Shown here piece after piece: positions 1 through 4,980 of a stretch of 6,285 bases of DNA. Location: NCBI GenBank assembly GCA_003232175.1, contig QILX01000137.1:1-6285 (forward strand). The letters are read 5' to 3'. How positions within the stretch are numbered: position 1 is the stretch's first letter; every line of letters starts with the position of its first letter. The notes beneath the pieces were generated by a model. It worked only from the letters and a program-made list of their open reading frames with translations, was not told the DNA's origin and did not search any database. A program made the translations under genes and the position numbers. The stretch comes from Hyphomicrobiales bacterium (GTDB taxonomy: Bacteria > Pseudomonadota > Alphaproteobacteria > Rhizobiales > SZUA-8).

Positions 1-495
1 GGCGATGAAGCCTTTGGCGAGCACAAGGACTACTTACGCGCTTTTGAAATCGCCGTGGACGCCGGACTGACCTGCACTGTTCATGCCGGCGAGGTGCTGG
101 GGCCGCAAAGCGTGTCCGAGGCCCTTGAAGTGCTGCCGGTCCGGCGCCTGGGGCACGGGGTGCAGTCGATTGATGACCCTGAACTTGTAGCACGACTGGC
201 GGGTGAGGGCATCGTGCTGGAAGTCTGCCCGGGCTCCAATGTGGCGATCGGGGTTTACAAAAATCTAGCCTCCCACCCCCTGCGGCGTCTTTTTGATGCC
301 GGTGTCATCGTAACGATCAATTCCGACGACCCGCCGTTTTTCCGGACCGATATCGGGCTGGAATATGCCCAGGCGTCCGAGCATATGGGCTTTTCGGATG
401 CCGAGCTGACCTCCATGACGCGTAATGCCATTGAGGCCGCATTCGTCGATGAAGCCACGCGCGGGCAATTGCTGGTGCGGCTTGACGGGGCTTGA
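1..495 (+). CDS. add: Adenosine deaminase, C-terminal half (5' end outside window)
   Basis: Cytoplasmic purine salvage enzyme that hydrolyses adenosine or deoxyadenosine to inosine or deoxyinosine and ammonia using one zinc ion. The frame is open from base 1 and ends at TGA 493-495, giving 164 residues, about half of the usual 320-350. Visible motifs are HAGE (82-93; zinc-ligand His and catalytic Glu), GHG (151-159; catalytic His) and NSDDP (319-333; zinc-ligand Asp followed by the substrate-binding Asp). The N-terminal HxH zinc motif must lie upstream of the window. The stretches LEVCPGSN and TRNAIEAAF are, from memory, typical of rhizobial adenosine deaminases. The related adenine deaminases share the same core motifs, so exact substrate is slightly uncertain. 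An in-frame GTG at 55 is internal, since family sequence (GDE, the start of this strand and loop) continues upstream of it. It lies 88 bases upstream of upp on the same strand, a salvage pairing common in this group. Confidence 0.92.
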   Translation, partial: GDEAFGEHKDYLRAFEIAVDAGLTCTVHAGEVLGPQSVSEALEVLPVRRLGHGVQSIDDPELVARLAGEGIVLEVCPGSNVAIGVYKNLASHPLRRLFDAGVIVTINSDDPPFFRTDIGLEYAQASEHMGFSDAELTSMTRNAIEAAFVDEATRGQLLVRLDGA

Positions 496-570
496 GGTTT
501 CTCCACAGGAGGCCTTATCCAGAAGTGGCGCTCATCTGGCATTCCAACTAGGTTTCGGCTCAAAGACCCA

Positions 571-576
571 AAGGAG
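571..576 (+). promoter_or_regulatory. Ribosome binding site of upp
   Basis: AAGGAG stands 7 bases before ATG 584. It fixes the start of upp in a different frame from the downstream bulk of that gene, which shows that the frame break is real within this sequence and not a wrong start choice. The rest of the 88-base add-upp gap (496-583) shows no clear promoter or terminator. Confidence 0.75.
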
Positions 577-583
577 CAGGGCC

Positions 584-1206
584 ATGAAAAACGTTACCGT
601 CGTTACCCATCCGCTGGTGCAGCACAAGCTCACACTGATGCGCCGGAAGGATACCTCGGTTTTCGTCGGCTGTTGCGGGAGATTTCCCTGCTTCTGGCCT
701 ATGAGGTCACCGCAGAGCTGGAAATGACCTCCGAGGTCATCGAGACCCCCATGGCTGAAATGGTGGCCCCAACCCTTAAGGGTAAAAAGCTGGTCTTTGC
801 CTCGGTCCTGCGCGCCGGCAATGGCCTTCTGGAAGGCATGCTGGACCTGGTGCCTTCCGCCCGGGTGGCCCATATCGGGCTTTACCGCGACCATGAGACC
901 CTGCAGCCGGTCGAATATTTCTTCAAGGCGCCCCATGATCTTGAGGACCGGCTGGTCATTGCCGTCGACCCGATGCTGGCGACCGCGAACTCGGCCATCG
1001 CCGCGATTGAAAAGCTTAAAGAGCGTGGCGCCAAAACCATCCGCTTTGTCTGTCTCCTGGCGGCCCCTGAAGGCGTCAAGGCGTTCACCGACGCTCACCC
1101 GGACGTGCCGCTGGTGACCGCCGCCATCGACGAGCGCCTCAACGACAAGGGCTATATCATACCGGGCCTCGGCGATGCTGGTGACCGGATGTACGGCACC
1201 AAATAG
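584..1206 (+). pseudogene. upp: Uracil phosphoribosyltransferase, frameshifted
   Basis: Intact Upp makes UMP from uracil and PRPP in the cytoplasm. The N-terminus (MKNVTVVTHPLVQHKLTLMR) reads from ATG 584 with a good ribosome binding site, but only as far as residues KDTS. The rest of the enzyme, from FRRLLREIS, lies one frame back, from about 658 to TAG 1204-1206. Between Ser (656-658) and Phe (661-663) the family has three residues (STGSF or STKRF type); here there are two bases, a net loss of 7. As written, translation from 584 ends at a stop at 725-727 after 47 residues. The downstream part is otherwise family-like: LRAG (808-819), DPMLAT (967-984), AAPEG and the uracil-binding end YIIPGLGDAGDR. 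The PRPP loop has ATANS where ATGGS or ATGNS is expected, so a conserved Gly is Ala at 985-987. Rejoined, the protein is about 206 residues, near the usual 208-210. Restart at TTG 673 would lack the N-terminal 30-odd residues and is unlikely to be active. A sequencing or assembly error is the main alternative. Confidence 0.85.
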
Positions 1207-1207
1207 A

Positions 1208-1236
1208 GGCGGGCACTGGCACGGCATCAGCCCGTC
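1208..1236. terminator. Possible weak hairpin between convergent genes
   Basis: The 37-base gap between the convergent upp and phosphoesterase genes contains GGCGGGC (1208-1214) and GCCCGTC (1230-1236). They can pair as seven base pairs with one G-U, around a 15-base loop. There is no T-tract on either strand, so it does not qualify as a classical intrinsic terminator. It may slow readthrough or be chance in GC-rich DNA. Confidence 0.25.
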
Positions 1237-1243
1237 CAGGGGA

Positions 1244-2053
1244 TTATTCTACGGTCAGGTGGTCACCTGAGAACCGTCGGGGCGGAGAGCTTTCGACGGG
1301 AAGTTCAATTGAGATCATCTGCTCCCCGGTCCAGTGGTGGAGAAGGAAGCCTGGCGGGTCGGCGTTCCAGTATTCGGCGCTGTCCGGCGTAAAATCCGCC
1401 ACCACCTGGTGAGCGGCGCCGGGGCAGATCATGGCGATGGTGCCGCCGAACTGGGCCGTGAACGGGCGATGGACGTGGCCGGCGCCCACGCGTTTCACCT
1501 GGGGGTGTCGGGAAATCACTTGCGCAAAATCGGCCCGGTCGCGAAGGCCAATGCGATCCATGAACCCGATGCCGGTGGCAAAGGGGGGATGATGCAATCC
1601 GACAAATGTCGGCTTGTCCGGTGCTGCCGCAAGGGTTTGGTCCAGCCATTTGAGTTGTTCAGCGCCTAATTCGCCTTGTGAGGACCCTTCCACCAGCGTG
1701 TCGGCCATAACAATACGGACCGGATGGTCGTCGATGACATAGGAAAACCGGCCCTTTGAGGGGATGCCGGGCAGATGGCCAAGGGCCTGCCGCGCCGTCT
1801 CGCGCCGGTCATGGTTGCCCAGTGCGATATAAACGGGCACCGAAATCTGCGAAAGGCAATGGGCGGCTTGCGCAAAGTCCGCCGCTTCGCCGTCATTGGT
1901 AATATCGCCGGTGTGAATGACGATATCGGGTTTGGGGCTCAGAGCTTCGAGGCGGGCGACCAGCTTGGTAAAATGTTCCGCGACGTCAACTTCGCCAAAA
2001 AGCCGAACATTTCCGGCTTTAACATGGGTATCTGAAATTTGGGCAATCCACAC
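1244..2053 (-). CDS. Class III metallophosphoesterase, CpdA/GpdQ-like phosphodiesterase
   Basis: A 269-residue calcineurin-type phosphoesterase with two metal ions, acting on phosphodiesters in the cytoplasm (no signal peptide). Metal motifs appear in family order: D8-x-H10, GD (D50), GNHD (N80-H81), HHPP (H154-H155) and GHVH (H193, H195). Spacing and length closely match GpdQ as I remember it (274 residues, D8, H10, D50, N80), and PGAAHQV near residue 230 resembles the GpdQ cap region. The family includes 3',5'-cAMP phosphodiesterases (CpdA) and glycerophosphodiesterases with broad activity, so the natural substrate cannot be read from sequence. The start is GTG at 2053-2051. An in-frame stop at 2071-2069 excludes a longer form, and D8 sits where the family expects it. 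GAAAGG at 2070-2065 is a rather distant ribosome binding site (11 bases). The gene stands alone, convergent with upp and divergent from the ABC operon. Confidence 0.85.
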   Translation of the reverse strand: MWIAQISDTHVKAGNVRLFGEVDVAEHFTKLVARLEALSPKPDIVIHTGDITNDGEAADFAQAAHCLSQISVPVYIALGNHDRRETARQALGHLPGIPSKGRFSYVIDDHPVRIVMADTLVEGSSQGELGAEQLKWLDQTLAAAPDKPTFVGLHHPPFATGIGFMDRIGLRDRADFAQVISRHPQVKRVGAGHVHRPFTAQFGGTIAMICPGAAHQVVADFTPDSAEYWNADPPGFLLHHWTGEQMISIELPVESSPPRRFSGDHLTVE

Positions 2054-2221
2054 GGGCGTTAGGACCTTTCATCGAAGGAGGGTTGTGATAAGTTTCCATT
2101 CAGGGTGTGGAAGATCGCTATCACTGGTCTGGCCAAAATTCAATTGTGTATTGGCGTGGAGCATTGGGGGATGAATTCTGGACCAAAGATGCGGCAGGCA
2201 TTGAAATGACAGGAGAGTGGA
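2054..2221. promoter_or_regulatory. Divergent intergenic control region with dyad symmetries
   Basis: This 168-base region must hold the promoters for the phosphoesterase (-) and the ABC-deaminase operon (+). I see no convincing -35/-10 pair. Two dyads stand out. One is nested: GTGATA (2085-2090) with TATCAC (2119-2124), enclosing TTCCA (2094-2098) with TGGAA (2108-2112). The second is CCAAAATTC (2133-2141) with GAATTCTGG (2173-2181), pairing at 8 of 9 positions across a 31-base spacer. They are candidate operator or leader-RNA elements. Neither matches a regulator site I know, including the RutR pattern (TTGACCA...TGGTCAA). Confidence 0.4.
2211..2215 (+). promoter_or_regulatory. Ribosome binding site of the binding-protein gene
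   Basis: AGGAG lies 6 bases before ATG 2222, a strong and well-spaced site. It agrees with high expression of a periplasmic binding protein and supports the chosen start, which also leaves a complete signal peptide. Confidence 0.7.
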
Positions 2222-3232
2222 ATGTTGGGTAAGAAATTTTTCCTAAATCTCGGCGGAATTGCCGTGGCGCTGGCGATGACCACAGGGGCGGCAAGCCAAG
2301 AAAAAATTCTATTTGGCACCAACTGGCTGGCCCAGGCTGAACATGGCGGATTTTATCAAGCCGTCGCCGATGGCACATATGCCAAATACGGTCTGGATGT
2401 GGAGATTGTCCAGGGCGGACCGCAGTCGGCCAATGCGGCGCTTTTGATGGCTGACAAGATCCAGTTTTACATGCGCGGCAATTTCATCGGCGCGTTTTCC
2501 GCTGTCGAGCAGGATATTCCGATGATAGAGGTCGCTGCGATCTTTCAAAAAGACCCGCAAGTTTTTATCGCCCATCCCGAATCGGGTCTGGAAAAATTTG
2601 AAGACCTCGCCAAGCTGCCGACGATATTTATGGGTAAGGACCTGTTCACCACCGGGTTTCAGTGGATGAAAGCCACGTTTCCGGGCTTTCGCGACGAGCA
2701 ATACAAACCCTATCAGTTCAATCCGGCGCCCTTCCTCGCCGACAAAAATTCCGCCCAGCAGGGTTATGTTACGTCCGAACCTTATGCCATTGAAAAAGAG
2801 GGTGGTTTCAAGCCCAAACTTTTCCTCTTCGCCGATGCGGGCTACAACACGCCCTCGACAATGATCGAGGCCAAGATCGATTTTGTTAACGCCAACAAGG
2901 ACCTGGTGCAGCGCTTCGTGGATGCCTCGATTATTGGCTGGTACACCTATATGTACGGCGACAACTCGGCGGGCAACGCCGCGATCAAGGCGGCAAACCC
3001 GGAAATGACCGATGGTCAGATCGCATTCTCCATCGAGACGATGAAATCCTTCGGGCTTGTTGACTCAGGTGCCGCGGAAACCGGCGGTATTGGCTGTATT
3101 TCCGACGCACAAGTCAAAAGCTTTTACGACAAGGTTGTCAGCGTTGGTGTGGTCAAGGCCGACCTTGACTATAAAAAAGTCTACACCACAGAGTTTGTCT
3201 GCAAAAAAGTCGGAATGGACCTTAAAAAATAG
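2222..3232 (+). CDS. ABC importer periplasmic substrate-binding protein, NMT1/THI5-like
   Basis: Captures a small organic solute in the periplasm and delivers it to the membrane permease encoded downstream. The 336-residue protein begins with a signal peptide: KK at 4-5, a hydrophobic stretch at about 6-21, and likely cleavage after AAS at 23-25 (or after A24). There is no lipobox Cys. The mature N-terminus has the family pattern of a strand ending in NW (34-35), then EHGGFYQA (40-47) and KYGLDVEI (55-62). GYVTSEPY (181-188) is in the second lobe. NMT1/THI5-like proteins bind thiamine pyrimidine precursors, other pyrimidines, riboflavin, sulfonates or aromatic compounds, so the fold alone does not name the ligand. 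The deaminase in the same operon points to a nucleobase-like ligand (inference). Only two cysteines, C292 and C327, occur, both near the C-terminus. It is the first gene of the operon, followed by a 54-base gap containing a strong hairpin. Confidence 0.9.
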   Translation: MLGKKFFLNLGGIAVALAMTTGAASQEKILFGTNWLAQAEHGGFYQAVADGTYAKYGLDVEIVQGGPQSANAALLMADKIQFYMRGNFIGAFSAVEQDIPMIEVAAIFQKDPQVFIAHPESGLEKFEDLAKLPTIFMGKDLFTTGFQWMKATFPGFRDEQYKPYQFNPAPFLADKNSAQQGYVTSEPYAIEKEGGFKPKLFLFADAGYNTPSTMIEAKIDFVNANKDLVQRFVDASIIGWYTYMYGDNSAGNAAIKAANPEMTDGQIAFSIETMKSFGLVDSGAAETGGIGCISDAQVKSFYDKVVSVGVVKADLDYKKVYTTEFVCKKVGMDLKK

Positions 3233-3241
3233 GGCGAAAAA

Positions 3242-3276
3242 TCCGGCGGGCGTCCCGTTGAACGGTGCTCGCCGGA
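3242..3276 (+). promoter_or_regulatory. Strong hairpin between binding-protein and ATPase genes
   Basis: CCGGCGGGC (3243-3251) pairs with GCTCGCCGG (3267-3275): nine pairs with one G-U, extended by T3242-A3276. An inner CCG/CGG stem (3255-3257 with 3263-3265) is also possible. The short TTTATT tail runs straight into ATG 3287, so this is at most a leaky terminator. Hairpins here in importer operons commonly protect or truncate the mRNA so that binding protein exceeds ATPase. The only Shine-Dalgarno-like bases for the ATPase, GGAAGA (3274-3279), begin inside the stem. Confidence 0.6.
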
Positions 3277-3286
3277 AGATTTATTC

Positions 3287-4114
3287 ATGAAATCACCATC
3301 TCCGGCACTTTCGCCCGCAAAAGGCGCCGCGGCCCCGGGCAGCGCAACGGGTTCTGATCCGCTTATCTCGCTGCGCGCTGTTGGAAAGACGTTTTCCAAT
3401 GGCACGGTGGCGCTTGAGGATATGTCATTGGATATCGGCCAGGGCGAATTTGTCAGCCTACTTGGCCCCTCGGGCTGTGGTAAATCGACAGCCCTTCGCA
3501 TCATCGCCGGGCTGGGGGATACGACAACGGGACGTATCGACTGGCCGGCGGGCCCCGACCACGAGGTTGGGTTTGTCTTTCAAGAGCCAACCCTGATGCC
3601 GTGGGCAACGGTGTTCGGCAATGTGTTCCTGCCGCTGCGGATCAAGGGCCGGATGGCGAGCCAGGCCCGCGATGAGGTGAACGAAGCCCTTGCCATGGTC
3701 GGGCTGGAGGGATTTGCCCATGCCTACCCGCGCGAGTTGTCGGGGGGCATGAAAATGCGCGTGTCCATCGCCCGGGCGCTGATTACCAGACCCAAACTCC
3801 TGTTGATGGACGAGCCGTTCGCCGCCCTGGATGAAATCACCCGTTTTAAGCTCAACAACGATCTGCTCGAGCTGTGGCAGAAATTCAGCTGGACGGTGAT
3901 CTTTGTCACCCACTCGGTATTTGAATCGGTCTACCTCTCCAGCCGTATCGTGGTGATGGCAGCGCGGCCGGGCCGGGTGGTGGCGGATATTGATGTCGAT
4001 GCGCCTTATCCGCGCGGCGACGCGTTTCGCACCTCAACGGTCTATAACAAGTTTTGCCGCCAGACCTCCGATGCCCTGCATAACGCGATCTCGGCAACGA
4101 TGGAGACGGTTTGA
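3287..4114 (+). CDS. ABC importer ATP-binding protein, SsuB/TauB-type
   Basis: Hydrolyses ATP on the inner face of the cytoplasmic membrane to drive uptake through the permease encoded next. All nucleotide-binding elements are present and canonical in 275 residues: Walker A GPSGCGKST (60-68), Q-loop FQEPTLMPW (Q99), signature LSGGM (151-155), Walker B LLLMDEP (D175, E176), D-loop ALD (180-182) and the switch His (H209, in VTHS). The stretch EPTLMPW followed by TVFGNV is typical of the nitrate/sulfonate/taurine-type ATPases that work with NMT1-like binding proteins. A Pro/Ala/Ser-rich tail of about 25 residues precedes the first conserved strand (LISLRAVGKTF). No in-frame ATG or GTG near the true domain edge gives a shorter start. 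The ribosome binding site is weak and partly inside a hairpin. The stop TGA (4112-4114) shares its last base with the permease ATG. Confidence 0.93.
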   Translation: MKSPSPALSPAKGAAAPGSATGSDPLISLRAVGKTFSNGTVALEDMSLDIGQGEFVSLLGPSGCGKSTALRIIAGLGDTTTGRIDWPAGPDHEVGFVFQEPTLMPWATVFGNVFLPLRIKGRMASQARDEVNEALAMVGLEGFAHAYPRELSGGMKMRVSIARALITRPKLLLMDEPFAALDEITRFKLNNDLLELWQKFSWTVIFVTHSVFESVYLSSRIVVMAARPGRVVADIDVDAPYPRGDAFRTSTVYNKFCRQTSDALHNAISATMETV

Positions 4115-4980
4115 TGGCGGGCCAGGCGCAGGAAGTATCAAAACAATTCGCCGGGGGTGATACCGGCACAATCCAGCGCCCCAACAAGGAGCCCGCCGGC
4201 GCCCGCATTGTCCGCATGGCGCTTCCGGTTTCGATGCTCATATTGCTGGGAGTGGTCTGGCAGGTCTATGTGACGATTTACGACGTGCCCCACTATATTC
4301 TCCCCAGCCCGGTCCGGGTTGGCGAGGCCCTTTATACCGATTGGGCGATCCTTGGGCCGGCGTTGGTCGTAACCTTGAAAATTACCTTCTCGGCCCTTGG
4401 TCTTGCACTTGTCGGCGGGGTTTTCTTCGCCATAATGATGTCCCAGTCGCGCTGGATTGAGCGTATACTCTACCCTTACGCGGTGATTTTGCAGGTGACC
4501 CCGATTGTCGCCATTGCGCCGCTGATCCTGATCTATGCCCCGACAACCCAGGCAGCGCTTCTGATCTGCGCCTGGCTGGTGGCGTTTTTTCCCATTCTGT
4601 CAAATACCACCCAGGGGCTGAAATCGACCGACCATAATCTGCTCAATCTCTTCGAGCTTTATGGTGCCAATCGCTGGCAGACCCTGATCTACCTGAAAAT
4701 ACCCAATGCCCTGCCCTATTTCCTCGCTGGGCTGAAAATCGCCGGCGGTCTGGCGCTTATCGCTGCGGTTGTGGCCGAATTTGCCGCAGGGTCTGCCGGT
4801 GCGGGCTCGGGGCTGGCCTTCCGGCTGATCGAAAGCCAGTTCCGGCTAAATATTCCGCGGCTTTTTGCCGCCCTCATCCTGTTATCCATGACCGGGGTGC
4901 TGATTTTTGCCGCTACCAGCGCCATATCCCATCTTTTGCTGCGCAAATGGCATGAAAGTGCCATTGAGCGGGAAAATTGA
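4114..4980 (+). CDS. ABC importer permease, SsuC/TauC-type
   Basis: Integral membrane channel subunit of the importer, 288 residues from ATG 4114. The TTG at 4111 just upstream is in frame, but the ATG fits the TGATG overlap and has GGAG (4102-4105) 8 bases ahead. A hydrophilic N-terminal tail (about 1-34) is followed by roughly six hydrophobic segments near 36-56, 83-109, 118-142, 146-162, 202-228 and 250-275. YILPSP (61-66) is the periplasmic motif usual after the first segment in this family. The cytoplasmic coupling loop is ELYGANRWQ (181-189) through IPNALP (196-201), a good EAA motif with its Gly at 184, which docks onto the ATPase. Only one permease gene is present, so the channel is probably a homodimer, as for Ssu and Tau systems. 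The stop TGA (4978-4980) overlaps the next ATG by one base. Confidence 0.92.
   Translation: MAGQAQEVSKQFAGGDTGTIQRPNKEPAGARIVRMALPVSMLILLGVVWQVYVTIYDVPHYILPSPVRVGEALYTDWAILGPALVVTLKITFSALGLALVGGVFFAIMMSQSRWIERILYPYAVILQVTPIVAIAPLILIYAPTTQAALLICAWLVAFFPILSNTTQGLKSTDHNLLNLFELYGANRWQTLIYLKIPNALPYFLAGLKIAGGLALIAAVVAEFAAGSAGAGSGLAFRLIESQFRLNIPRLFAALILLSMTGVLIFAATSAISHLLLRKWHESAIEREN

Noticed and set aside
650..668. Programmed -1 frameshifting to express upp
   Set aside because: A -1 shift at the T-run (660-663) would join the two halves, but no canonical X-XXY-YYZ slippery heptamer is present. The joined protein would still lack two residues, and upp is not known to use recoding. A deletion or sequence error is simpler.
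532..1227. Long open frame (231 codons) on the minus strand opposite upp
   Set aside because: It is antisense to a clearly recognisable Upp sequence, has no recognisable domain, and its His/Gly/Arg-rich composition is typical of a shadow frame in GC-rich DNA.
1305..1649. Alternative minus-strand frame within the phosphoesterase
   Set aside because: It is out of frame with a protein showing all metallophosphoesterase motifs, is Arg/Pro/His-rich, and has no recognisable features.
2124..2185. RutR-type pyrimidine operator upstream of the ABC operon
   Set aside because: TGGTC, TGGCCA and TGGACCA occur here, but none forms the TTGACCA-N2-TGGTCAA palindrome, so the match is too poor to call.
3233..3286. 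Classical intrinsic terminator ending the binding-protein transcript
   Set aside because: The stem is strong, but the following TTTATT is short and interrupted and runs directly into the next start codon. An internal stabilising or attenuating hairpin fits better.
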